35,180 bases of DNA from Flavobacterium sp. YO12 (GTDB lineage: Bacteria; Bacteroidota; Bacteroidia; Flavobacteriales; Flavobacteriaceae). Shown here piece after piece: positions 7,424 to 14,606 of this stretch (position 1 is the first letter of the stretch; each line of letters starts with the position of its first letter). A program made the position numbers and the translations under genes. The DNA is taken from NCBI RefSeq assembly GCF_004119495.1, contig NZ_NRQU01000050.1:1-35180 (forward strand). Direction: 5' to 3'. The notes under the pieces are model-generated. The model saw nothing but the letters and a program-made list of their open reading frames with translations. It made no database searches and was not told the origin of the DNA.

Positions 7424-8056
7424 ATGGATAAATACCAAGAAACTTTTGAGACTTGGAATAAAATTGCAAATCTCTATGAAGATAAGTTTATGAATTTAAG
7501 CTTGTATAACGATACTTATGACTTCTTTTGCAACACTCTAACACAAGAACAAATAAACGTATTTGAAATTGGTTGTGGGCCAGGAAATATAACAAAATAT
7601 TTACTATCCAAAAATCCCAACCTAAAAATTACAGGTATCGACATTGCTCCAAAAATGATCGAATTAGCTAAAGCTAATAATCCTTCAGCCAACTTTGAAG
7701 TAATGGATACAAGGGAACTTAGTTCCTTAGATCAAAAATTTGATGCCATTATGAGCGGCTTTTGTTTGCCTTATTTATCCGAAGAAGATTGTTCTAAACT
7801 GATAATTGACTCTGCGAAAATACTTTTAAACAATGGGATTTTATATTTAAGTTTTGTTCCCGGAAATCCTTCTCAATCCGGTTTTATTTCTGGAAGCACT
7901 GGTGATCGAACTTATTTTTATTATCATACTTTAGAAGATATAAAAAATCAGCTTTTTATAAATAACTTTGAAATCATTAAATTATTCGAAGTCAAATATC
8001 CAAAAGGTGAAGATGCGGAAATTCATACTATAATAATTGCTAAGAAAAATGGATAA
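7424..8056 (+). CDS. Class I SAM-dependent methyltransferase
   Basis: A 210-residue cytoplasmic protein with a Rossmann methyltransferase core. Motif I is VFEIGCGPGNITKYL (about residues 46-60), motif II contains the acidic ITGIDIAPKMIELAKAN (about 68-84), NFEVMDTRELSSL follows, and the post-motif FDAIMSGFCLPYLSEEDC sits where the catalytic/substrate region is expected. The substrate cannot be told from the sequence. Relatives include small-molecule, quinone and tRNA methyltransferases. It starts an apparent three-gene unit with the VOC protein (21 bases downstream) and the membrane protein (8 bases further on), which suggests co-expression but gives no clear pathway. Confidence 0.85.
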   Translation: MDKYQETFETWNKIANLYEDKFMNLSLYNDTYDFFCNTLTQEQINVFEIGCGPGNITKYLLSKNPNLKITGIDIAPKMIELAKANNPSANFEVMDTRELSSLDQKFDAIMSGFCLPYLSEEDCSKLIIDSAKILLNNGILYLSFVPGNPSQSGFISGSTGDRTYFYYHTLEDIKNQLFINNFEIIKLFEVKYPKGEDAEIHTIIIAKKNG

Positions 8057-8077
8057 GCAATTTAAAACCTTAAAATC

Positions 8078-8476
8078 ATGAAAGCAAAAGTCATCTCAAT
8101 TCCAGTTCTTAACCAAGAAACAGCATTACAGTTTTACACTGAAAAATTAGGTTTTATAAAAAAACACGATATCCCTTTAGGCGGAGATAATAGATGGCTG
8201 ACGGTCGTTTCTAGAGAAGAACCAAACGGCGTTGAAATTCTGTTGGAACCATCACCCAATCATTTTGAGCCAGCTAAAACGTATCAAAAAGCGCTTTTTG
8301 AAGCAGGAATTCCGTGCACGCAATTTAATGTAGACAATCTTGAGGAAGAATACAATCGCCTTGCAAATCTGGGTGTAGCATTTAAAACAAATCCAGCAGA
8401 AATGGGAAATGTAAAAATTGCCATTTTAAACGATACTTGCGGTAATTATATTCAACTTATTGAGATGTTATCCTAA
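8078..8476 (+). CDS. VOC (glyoxalase/bleomycin resistance/dioxygenase) family protein
   Basis: A 132-residue protein with the paired beta-alpha-beta-beta-beta architecture of the vicinal oxygen chelate fold. The opening strand KVISIPVLNQETALQFYTEKLGF is a typical VOC start. The second module runs from GIPCTQFNVDNLEEEYNRLANLGVAF to AILNDTCGNYIQLIEML, ending in the usual glutamate-bearing strand. Relatives range from glyoxalase I to antibiotic-sequestering proteins, and the ligand cannot be read from the sequence. The expected first metal ligand near the N-terminus is not an obvious His (KAKVISIPV), so it may be a non-metal binding or binding-only member. It lies 21 bases after the methyltransferase and 8 before the membrane protein. 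Confidence 0.85.
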   Translation: MKAKVISIPVLNQETALQFYTEKLGFIKKHDIPLGGDNRWLTVVSREEPNGVEILLEPSPNHFEPAKTYQKALFEAGIPCTQFNVDNLEEEYNRLANLGVAFKTNPAEMGNVKIAILNDTCGNYIQLIEMLS

Positions 8477-8484
8477 ACCATAAA

Positions 8485-8880
8485 ATGATAAAAAGTATGC
8501 AACAGTTTATAACAAAACCAAGAAACATCTTTCTGCTGGATGGTTTTGGTGCTTTACTTACTGCTGTATTACTATTTTTTGTACTTAGAAATTTCAATGC
8601 TTTTTTTGGTTTATCAAAAACCATTTTAGAATATCTTTCTTTATTAGCACTGACTTTTTCAATTTATTCTATTCTCTGTTACTTTTTAATTAAAAATAAT
8701 TGGAAATCATTTTTAAAAACAATCTGCATTGCCAACATTCTATATTGTATTTTGACTTTTGGAATTGTTGTATACAACTGTAAAAGTATTTCTATTTTTG
8801 GTATAGCTTATTTTTTAGGAGAAATCATTATTATATCTGGACTTATATTACTCGAGATAAAAACGATTAGAAAACAATAG
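8485..8880 (+). CDS. Small four-helix integral membrane protein, unknown function
   Basis: A 131-residue protein with four predicted hydrophobic helices at about residues 17-40 (FLLDGFGALLTAVLLFFVL), 47-68 (YLSLLALTFSIYSILCYFLI), 77-98 (ICIANILYCILTFGIVVY) and 103-124 (IFGIAYFLGEIIIISGLILL), joined by short polar loops. The first helix starts with a Gly/Asp-containing LLDGFGAL stretch. I do not recognise a named family or catalytic motif. The start ATG 8485 is 8 bases after the VOC stop; a second in-frame ATG (MQQF, four codons on) is also possible. Translational coupling with the VOC gene is likely. Confidence 0.7.
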   Translation: MIKSMQQFITKPRNIFLLDGFGALLTAVLLFFVLRNFNAFFGLSKTILEYLSLLALTFSIYSILCYFLIKNNWKSFLKTICIANILYCILTFGIVVYNCKSISIFGIAYFLGEIIIISGLILLEIKTIRKQ

Positions 8881-8914
8881 ATTTTTATCTTTTTCAAAAG
8901 AAATACGGGCTGTT

Positions 8915-10102
8915 TTATTCCGTACGCAAAACTACTATACCATGTTTGGGTATATTGAAGTTTATCTTCTTTCCTATTGCTCCAATATTTTTACCTGACC
9001 ATAAATCACGAATCTTCACTGATTTCTCAAGATTTACTAAATCTGATTTTAAAACAAATTGGTTTGCTTCATCTCCGCGATTCAAAATAGCAATCGCTTT
9101 TCCATCTTTTCCTTTTTCTCCCAGCAGTTTTTCCCAAACCTCAATATTTCCCTCTTTAAATATTCGTCTTGCTTGATAAAACCCTTTATCTTGGTTTAAA
9201 GCAATTACTTCTTTATTGGTAAGAATACCAACAGTTTCTTTTGACATAGTTCTTAAATCATTGCCTGCCAATAGTGGAGAATTCAACATGCACCACATCG
9301 AAAAATGACTTTTATCTTCCTCATAAGTCATTCCTCTGCCAACCTGCAACATATCCATATCGTTATAATGTCCGGGAGATGAGTATTTATACAAATCAAC
9401 ATTTAAATCTATAATCTTAAGTATAGACGAAAATTTATCATCAATATCATAGGAAATTCTCCAAGAATCTGCTTTATTGATCGCCCATTCGCCTGGAAAC
9501 TTCCATCGGCAAACATTAAGAACAATTGCTTCATTCTTAGCTTTTACAGCCTTTAAAATTTTTAAGTATTCTGTTTTTTCATCGAGATTCATTTTCTCGC
9601 CGCCACACCAGTCTACTTTTAAAAAATCGCAGCCCCAATCGTCAAAAAAAGTTTTAGTATCTGCATCAAGATATCCATACATACCAACTCCAATACCTTT
9701 TTGATCATTATCGTAAATAGAGCCGCAAGTATTTCTTCCTGCATCGCTATATATTCCTGCTTTAAGTTTTTTGCTGTGAATATAATCCACTAAAACCTTC
9801 ATTCCCGAAGGAAACTTTTGAGTATCAACAAAAAGATTCCCCATTGAATCTCTTCCGCCAAAATAACCATCATCTATATTTACATATCTATAACCAGCAT
9901 CATATAACCCAGAAGTAATCATAGCATCAGCTTGCTCTCGAATCATTTTTTCATCGATATGCACTCTAAAATTATTCCAACTGCTCCAACCCATTATTGG
10001 CGATTTAGCTTCTTGAGCAAAAAGCAGCCCGTTGATAAAAAAGGCGAAAATTAGTTTGCATATTATTTTTTTTGAGGCAGTCTTCATTTTGTATGATTTC
10101 AT
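8915..10102 (-). CDS. Glycoside hydrolase family 27 (alpha-galactosidase-like), secreted
   Basis: A 395-residue product with an N-terminal export signal (hydrophobic IICKLIFAFFINGLLFAQ, cleavage after FAQ). It carries a complete GH27 TIM barrel: MGWSSWNNFRVHIDE at the mature N-terminus, YVNIDDGYF, AGIYSDAG, the nucleophile motif FLKVDWCGG (D164), and SWRISYDIDD supplying the acid/base (D219 by position). The C-terminal greek-key sheet (about 315-395) is present. GH27 enzymes hydrolyse terminal alpha-galactose, and a few are beta-L-arabinopyranosidases or alpha-N-acetylgalactosaminidases, so exact specificity is unproven. It is a single gene outside any SusCD cluster and converges on the preceding plus-strand unit. 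A second Met at residue 6 (start 10087) gives an equally good signal peptide. Confidence 0.92.
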   Translation of the reverse strand: MKSYKMKTASKKIICKLIFAFFINGLLFAQEAKSPIMGWSSWNNFRVHIDEKMIREQADAMITSGLYDAGYRYVNIDDGYFGGRDSMGNLFVDTQKFPSGMKVLVDYIHSKKLKAGIYSDAGRNTCGSIYDNDQKGIGVGMYGYLDADTKTFFDDWGCDFLKVDWCGGEKMNLDEKTEYLKILKAVKAKNEAIVLNVCRWKFPGEWAINKADSWRISYDIDDKFSSILKIIDLNVDLYKYSSPGHYNDMDMLQVGRGMTYEEDKSHFSMWCMLNSPLLAGNDLRTMSKETVGILTNKEVIALNQDKGFYQARRIFKEGNIEVWEKLLGEKGKDGKAIAILNRGDEANQFVLKSDLVNLEKSVKIRDLWSGKNIGAIGKKINFNIPKHGIVVLRTE

Positions 10103-10399
10103 GTTTGTTGCGATATAAAAGCCAATTGAATAGCTTTTAAAAATAGTATATTTCAGTTTAATAAATTAAAATAGTCCGAAATAAAAGTAATTTTAAAATA
10201 CACAAACTCAAATATAAATACATTTATTGAAAATCTACAGCTATAAATAGTGTACTCCTCTGGAAACAGCAAACAAATATATTTTTTGGTACGAAAGAAA
10301 CTAAAAACGCCAAATCCTAAAACATTTTCAAAAAATTCTATAACACATTTTCCTGATTCGTGAACTAATTTTATTTATGAAATTATAAAACTCAGAATC

Positions 10400-10573
10400 A
10401 TGCAAAATAAAATACTAAGAATGTTAATGGTATTTGTAATACTGTTTTCATTTACAAGCTGCGAAATTATTGGAGACATTTTTAAAGCCGGAATGGGATT
10501 TGGAATATTTATCGTAATCTTTATCATTGCGATAATCATTTTCATTTTCGCTAAACTTTTTGGCAATAAATAG
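10400..10573 (+). CDS. Small lipoprotein/membrane protein (57 aa), unknown function
   Basis: A short gene that length filters miss. The predicted product starts MQNKILRMLMVFVILFSFTS, followed by Cys21 in a good lipobox context (FTSC-E), then EIIGDIFKAGMGFGIFIVIF and a long Ile/Phe-rich membrane helix ending in AKLFGNK. The start codon at 10400 follows ACTCAGAATC. The gene ends 7 bases before a strong 12-bp-stem terminator, which supports a real transcript. Very similar tiny proteins are, as I recall, common in flavobacteria and have sometimes been labelled phosphatidate cytidylyltransferase without a plausible active site. No enzymatic domain fits in 57 residues. Confidence 0.75.
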   Translation: MQNKILRMLMVFVILFSFTSCEIIGDIFKAGMGFGIFIVIFIIAIIIFIFAKLFGNK

Positions 10574-10580
10574 ACATAAA

Positions 10581-10611
10581 AAAATCCCGTTATTCTCATA
10601 ACGGGATTTTT
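10581..10611. terminator. Bidirectional Rho-independent terminator between the 57-aa gene and the ABC-F gene
   Basis: A perfect 12-bp stem (10581-10592 with 10599-10610, AAAATCCCGTTA/TAACGGGATTTT) has a 6-nt loop, A-rich before and T5 after. It sits 7 bases after the plus-strand gene and 5 before the end of the minus-strand gene, so it serves both. Confidence 0.9.
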
Positions 10612-10615
10612 ACTA

Positions 10616-12235
10616 TTAAAGATTATACATCTTTTTTCTTTGCTCTTGAATTTTTTCATCATCAAGATATTCGTCAAATGTCATGTAACGGTCAATTACT
10701 CCGTTTGGTGTAATTTCAACGATTCTGTTACCAACAGTTTGTGCAAACTCGTGGTCATGAGTAGTAAAAATTACTGAACCTTTAAAGTTTTTCAATGAGT
10801 TATTGAAAGCAGTAATCGATTCCAAATCTAAGTGATTTGTTGGTTCGTCCAGCATTAAAATATTTGCACGTTCCATCATCATTCTAGACAACATACAACG
10901 TACTTTTTCTCCTCCAGATAAAACTCTAGATGTTTTTAAAGCTTCTTCTCCAGAGAAAATCATCTTCCCAAGGAAACCTCTAATAAACACCTCATCACGC
11001 TCTTCTTCCGTTTTAGCATATTGACGTAACCAATCTACCAAAGTCAAATCATTTTCGAAGAAATCGTGGTTTTCAGCTGGTAAATAAGCTTGATTTGTTG
11101 TAATTCCCCAGTCAAAAGTTCCAGAATCTGCTTTTTGTTCGTTGTTTAAGATTTCATAGAAAGCAGTTGTAGCACGTGAATCTTTAGAGAAAAGAACGAT
11201 CTTGTCGCCTTTTGCCATATTCAGGTTAATATCTTTAAATAAAACTTCTCCATCTACCGAAGCCGATAAGTTTTCTACATTCAAAATTTGATCTCCAGCT
11301 TCACGATCTTGATCGAAGATAATCGCAGGATAACGACGGCTTGAAGGTTTGATTTCAGAAATATTCAATTTCGAAATCATTTTTTTACGAGAAGTTGCTT
11401 GTTTCGATTTCGCAACGTTTGCACTAAAACGACGAATAAATTCTTCAAGCTCTTGTTTCTTCTCTTCTGCTTTTTTGTTTTGCTGTGCACGTTGTTTTGC
11501 CGCTAATTGGCTAGACTCGTACCAGAAAGTATAGTTTCCTGAGTAGTGATTGATTTTCCCGAAATCAATATCAGAAATGTGTGTACAAACCGCATCTAAA
11601 AAGTGACGGTCGTGAGATACAACGATTACAGTATTTTCGTAGTTTGCTAAGAAATTTTCTAACCAAGCGATTGTTTCAAAATCCAAATCGTTGGTAGGCT
11701 CATCCATAATCAATACATCAGGATTTCCAAAAAGTGCCTGCGCCAAAAGCACACGAACTTTCATTTTTCCTTCCATATCACTCATTAAAGTATAATGATG
11801 CTCTTCGTTAATTCCTAAGTTAGACAACATTGATGCAGCATCAGAATCAGCGTTCCATCCGTTCATTTCTTCAAATTGAACTTGAAGCTCCCCTATTCTG
11901 TCAGCATTTTTATCATTGTAGTCTAAATAAAGTTCATCCATTTCTTTTTTAACAGCGTACAAAACTTTATTTCCCATTAAAACGGTTTCCAAAACAGTAT
12001 GCTCATCGAACATGTTGTGATTTTGGTTTAAAACCGACATACGTTTTCCTGGCTCTAAATGAATGTGCCCAGAAGTTGGGTCCATATCGCCCGAAATAAT
12101 TTTAAGAAATGTAGATTTTCCAGCACCATTGGCTCCAATAACGCCGTAAATATTTCCGTGAGTGAATGTGGTATTTACTTCGTCAAACAAAATTCGTTTG
12201 CCAAATTGAACTGATAAATTATTGACTGTTAACAT
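10616..12235 (-). CDS. ybiT: ABC-F family ATPase (YbiT-like)
   Basis: A soluble 539-residue protein with two ABC domains and no membrane part, as in ribosome-associated ABC-F factors. Overall it resembles E. coli YbiT. NBD1 has an intact Walker A (VIGANGAGKSTFLKI) and Walker B (VLIMDEPTNDLD), but its signature is replaced by LMSDMEGKMKVRVLLAQAL. The linker (about 245-290) is charged and ends RRFSANVAKSKQATSRKKMI as in YbiT. NBD2 has a good signature (LSGGEKVRCMLSRMM) and Walker B (ILMLDEPTNHLDLES), but its Walker A reads IVLFSKDSRATTAFYEI, without the Gly-Lys P-loop. Both losses fall in the same composite nucleotide site. Transcription starts from a good TTTG/TACTTTTG promoter. Confidence 0.92.
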   Translation of the reverse strand: MLTVNNLSVQFGKRILFDEVNTTFTHGNIYGVIGANGAGKSTFLKIISGDMDPTSGHIHLEPGKRMSVLNQNHNMFDEHTVLETVLMGNKVLYAVKKEMDELYLDYNDKNADRIGELQVQFEEMNGWNADSDAASMLSNLGINEEHHYTLMSDMEGKMKVRVLLAQALFGNPDVLIMDEPTNDLDFETIAWLENFLANYENTVIVVSHDRHFLDAVCTHISDIDFGKINHYSGNYTFWYESSQLAAKQRAQQNKKAEEKKQELEEFIRRFSANVAKSKQATSRKKMISKLNISEIKPSSRRYPAIIFDQDREAGDQILNVENLSASVDGEVLFKDINLNMAKGDKIVLFSKDSRATTAFYEILNNEQKADSGTFDWGITTNQAYLPAENHDFFENDLTLVDWLRQYAKTEEERDEVFIRGFLGKMIFSGEEALKTSRVLSGGEKVRCMLSRMMMERANILMLDEPTNHLDLESITAFNNSLKNFKGSVIFTTHDHEFAQTVGNRIVEITPNGVIDRYMTFDEYLDDEKIQEQRKKMYNL

Positions 12236-12260
12236 GAATGTCTTTTTAATTAATTTGGTG

Positions 12261-12292
12261 CAAAAGTACGGAAAAAGGTTCAGAGTTGCAAA
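12261..12292 (-). promoter_or_regulatory. Bacteroidota-type promoter of the ABC-F gene
   Basis: On the minus strand a TTTG (12289-12292) and a TACTTTTG (12261-12268, exact TAnnTTTG) are separated by 20 bases, with the start codon 26 bases downstream. The -33 TTTG lies inside the dispersed 18-bp repeat at 12284-12301. Confidence 0.7.
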
Positions 12293-12301
12293 GGTGCAAA
12301 G
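12284..12301 (-). repeat. 18-bp dispersed repeat (copy 2, inverse of 3266-3283)
   Basis: Reads CTTTGCACCTTTGCAACT on the minus strand, identical to 3266-3283. Here one of its TTTG words appears to be the -33 box of the ABC-F promoter. Confidence 0.6.
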
Positions 12302-12385
12302 CGACTAAGTTTTTTGTTGCTGTTTAGGGGTTTCTCGCAGAGTAACGAAGACTTAAAGTTTTGTTTTACGCAGATGATTATTATG

Positions 12386-12497
12386 CAATCTTGTCATTTC
12401 GAGGAACGAGAAATCACACAAAAAGCTCCACTAAGCATGTCTTCAATCTTTGTCGATTAACTAGTGCTATTTCTCGTTCCTCGAAATGGCAAGATTG
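12386..12497. repeat. MITE-like element with near-perfect 29-bp terminal inverted repeats
   Basis: Left arm 12386-12414 (core GTCATTTCGAGGAACGAGAA) and right arm 12469-12497 match at 28 of 29 positions around a 54-base core. The element is 112 bp and has no coding potential. A long plus-strand frame running through it (12361-12978) is an artefact of the repeat and of the antisense of the downstream gene. It accounts for most of the 328-base gap between the ABC-F promoter and the thioredoxin gene. A diverged relative lies at 13438-13530. Confidence 0.8.
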
Positions 12498-12563
12498 GGT
12501 TCTGATTGCGAATGATGGATTAAAATCCATCTCTACAATATACTTTGTTCCTGCGGAACTGTT

Positions 12564-13337
12564 CTACAATTTGCTTTGTTTTGCTAATGCTTCTTCTAAA
12601 CTCTCGAAATTAGGAAGAACTTTAGCAATCATTCCTTCTTTATTGAGAATAAAATGTGTTGGAAATGAATTGAGTTGTAAAGCTTCATTCATATATACTT
12701 TCATATCAGGAATTACAGCATACGACAGAGGTTTTCTAATTAAGAATGCCTTTAATTGTTCTGCAGAATCTTCAGCCAGACTTATAAAAACAATATCCTT
12801 TCGGTCTTTGTATTCTTCAACTAATTTATTGACTTGTGGAAATTCTCTTATACAAGGTGTGCAGTGGATGTACCAGCATTTTATTACTATAATTTTTCCT
12901 TTCATGGATTCGTTTGTAACCAGATTTCCGTTTAAATCTTTAAACGAAAATTTAGGAAAAGCAGTCCCTTCCATCTGATAATTTTTAAGAGCATCAAAAC
13001 CTATTTGATTTATAGTTGCTTTTATACTTGTATCTGATTTTGGCAGAATTTTAAATAGCTTATAATTATAAACTGATTCTTCTGATTTTAATCGAATTGG
13101 AATATAATTTCCATTTGCTAATTGGTCTAAAAAGTTTTCTTTTGAAATTTCTTTAGATTGTAAATCAAGCGCTGTAAAATCTCTCGAAAGCATGATTTTT
13201 TTACTTTGATAAACAGACCAATCGCTAAATGTTTTTTGAATTTGAATTGGATCGACTTCTGGACTTCCAATTTTAGTTTGACTAAAGGAAGTAGAGAAAA
13301 CTAAAAATGATATTATAATAGTGAATGATATTTTCAT
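12564..13337 (-). CDS. Periplasmic TlpA/ResA-like thioredoxin-fold protein
   Basis: A 257-residue exported protein: signal MKISFTIIISFLVFSTSFSQ with cleavage after FSQ, a non-conserved N-terminal region of about 110 residues, then a redoxin/AhpC-TSA domain (about 120-250). The active site is HCTPC (C159 and C162) after the strand GKIIVIKCWYI, and the cis-Pro loop is LNSFPTHFILNKEG. Such proteins reduce or isomerise disulfides in the periplasm, for example during cytochrome c maturation. The N-terminal extension is typical of Bacteroidota TlpA-like proteins of unknown partner. It is flanked on both sides by repeat-rich gaps, so it is probably monocistronic. The CTPC dipeptide differs from the CEPC/CPPC of well-studied ResA proteins. 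Confidence 0.9.
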   Translation of the reverse strand: MKISFTIIISFLVFSTSFSQTKIGSPEVDPIQIQKTFSDWSVYQSKKIMLSRDFTALDLQSKEISKENFLDQLANGNYIPIRLKSEESVYNYKLFKILPKSDTSIKATINQIGFDALKNYQMEGTAFPKFSFKDLNGNLVTNESMKGKIIVIKCWYIHCTPCIREFPQVNKLVEEYKDRKDIVFISLAEDSAEQLKAFLIRKPLSYAVIPDMKVYMNEALQLNSFPTHFILNKEGMIAKVLPNFESLEEALAKQSKL

Positions 13338-13437
13338 GAAGATTTATGCGATAATTGTAAAACCAAAAGTACGGATTTCTTTTTAACCGCAATGTTTGCA
13401 AAGGATTTACGCAGAGTTCGTAAAGACAAAGTCTAGT

Positions 13438-13530
13438 TTTGTCATCTCGACGAAGTAGAGATCACACGAAAAACTCCTTAAAGAAAATCTCCAATCTTTG
13501 TCGATCAACTAGTGAGATTTGCTTCATCTA
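13438..13530. repeat. Diverged relative of the 12386-12497 MITE-like element
   Basis: Shares the left end (TTGTCATCTCGACGAAGTAG then AGATCACACGAAAA) and the core AATCTTTGTCGATCAACTAG with the element at 12386-12497, but its right arm has decayed. Upstream, ACGCAGAG/ACCGCAA words recur near both copies. Together with a terminator at 13591-13621 it explains the 329-base gap between the thioredoxin and DUF3592 genes. Confidence 0.65.
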
Positions 13531-13590
13531 TTCGCTATCACTTGAGTCTCCTTCATTAAAATAACAATATTGCGTTTTACTTTTATTTAC

Positions 13591-13621
13591 AAAAAAACCT
13601 GACAACAAAAATTGCAGGTTT
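13591..13621 (-). terminator. Terminator for the DUF3592 gene
   Basis: AAACCTG (13595-13601) pairs with CAGGTTT (13615-13621), and the stem extends inward by CAA/TTG past a one-base bulge. On the minus strand it is followed by T7 (A7 at 13591-13597). It lies 46 bases after the DUF3592 stop. Confidence 0.7.
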
Positions 13622-13666
13622 ATAATGTAAGCCAAACCTGTTTCAAAAGTTATCTTACTAATCTAA

Positions 13667-14311
13667 TTAACTTCTAACTGTAGGTAGAAAAGAAATATCC
13701 ATATAATATTTCTTTGGATTACTCGGATCGATCATCACTTTTATTATATCGCTTTTTATAAACTCTGTTGGGTCAAACCAGATATTATCGCTTTCAAAAA
13801 CATACATTTCGTTTGTTTGAGGATTAAGCCACTGACTGGATATTTGAAACGGATTTCTTCCATTTACAGCCATCCCGTAATTTAAGTGCACTTGAACAAA
13901 TTTTGTTTCAATACGTTTGCCGTTATCTCGAAGATACTGTGTTTTTCTTTGCTTTAAAATCCCGAATAAAATAATCCCGAAACCAATTAAAAAGAAAACT
14001 GTTCCTAAAATCCCAAAAATTAACGGTCCAATCCATAATGAGGCAAATCCGTTAATACTGGCGTCTTTTGGTTCTGCAGGATCATACAAAACTTCAACAC
14101 TTTCGCCTTCGCTGTAACTTGGAGGATTACTGCTGACTGATGATGTGAATTCTATTTTATTTCCTGCTTTTGTAGTAAAGCTAACTACTGGCGCATAAGT
14201 TGTAGAATTATCAGATCTTTTACTTATTAACTCTACAACGGTTCCTTGCACAGTTTCGGCTTTTTTCAAAAAGGCTTGTCTATCCTGATAAAAATAAAAA
14301 AGCACCTGCAA
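13667..14311 (-). CDS. DUF3592-family membrane protein, main open part of a probably frameshifted gene
   Basis: This 214-codon frame has only a TTG as an upstream start and begins abruptly (QVLFYFYQDRQAFLKKAETVQGTVVEL). It contains the DUF3592 signature: a beta-rich soluble domain (TVQGTVVELISKRS, TTYAPVVSFTTKAGNKIEFTSS, YSEGESVEVLYDPAEPKDASI), then a membrane helix at about residues 92-115 (LWIGPLIFGILGTVFFLIGFGIILFGIL), then a second soluble domain. Family members have an N-terminal membrane helix before the first domain. That helix is encoded immediately upstream in another frame (see 14280-14366), with the break in an A6/A5 homopolymer tract. One base removed there joins the two parts exactly. 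Function of DUF3592 proteins is unknown. Confidence 0.75.
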   Translation of the reverse strand: MQVLFYFYQDRQAFLKKAETVQGTVVELISKRSDNSTTYAPVVSFTTKAGNKIEFTSSVSSNPPSYSEGESVEVLYDPAEPKDASINGFASLWIGPLIFGILGTVFFLIGFGIILFGILKQRKTQYLRDNGKRIETKFVQVHLNYGMAVNGRNPFQISSQWLNPQTNEMYVFESDNIWFDPTEFIKSDIIKVMIDPSNPKKYYMDISFLPTVRS

Positions 14312-14366
14312 GCATAAGTGCTCCTATTGTTATAAATACATATTTAATTATGGCTATTGTTTTCAT
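14280..14366 (-). pseudogene. Out-of-frame N-terminal membrane helix of the DUF3592 gene (frameshift at about 14290-14301)
   Basis: The minus strand from ATG 14366 encodes MKTIAIIKYVFITIGALM followed by LAGAFLFLSG and a stop (TAG). This is an ideal leading membrane helix for the DUF3592 protein. Deleting one T from the minus-strand T6-A-T5 tract (plus strand 14290-14300) turns the end into GAF(Y/L)FYQDRQAFLKK and continues without a stop through the main frame to 13667. The full span, 13667-14366, is 700 bases, one more than a multiple of three. It could be a real disrupted gene, a slippage-prone switch, or a base-calling error. Confidence 0.7.
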
Positions 14367-14606
14367 ATTTTATTCTATAAAATAAGGTTATTATTAAATT
14401 ATGTCTGCATTAAAAATGCAATAATAGATTAAATCTTCTGTTTATTAAAAGGTTGTAAATGTAATAATTTTATTATTAAACAAACAGATGTGCCATTAAA
14501 AAACACATCACAAATCAGACTAATTTGTTGTAGTTTTTCAAAAGAAAAAAAATGCAAAAACAATCCAATTAATTTAATTAAATTAGCAAAAAAATCTGAC
14601 TAAAAA

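Noticed and set aside
10375..10677. 100-codon minus-strand frame upstream of the ABC-F stop
   Set aside because: It overlaps the strong terminator and is antisense to the 57-residue lipoprotein frame. Its product is low-complexity with no family resemblance.
12361..12978. 205-codon plus-strand open frame
   Set aside because: Its first part runs through the MITE-like inverted repeat and the rest is antisense to the thioredoxin gene, which has a clear signal peptide, CxxC motif and family length.
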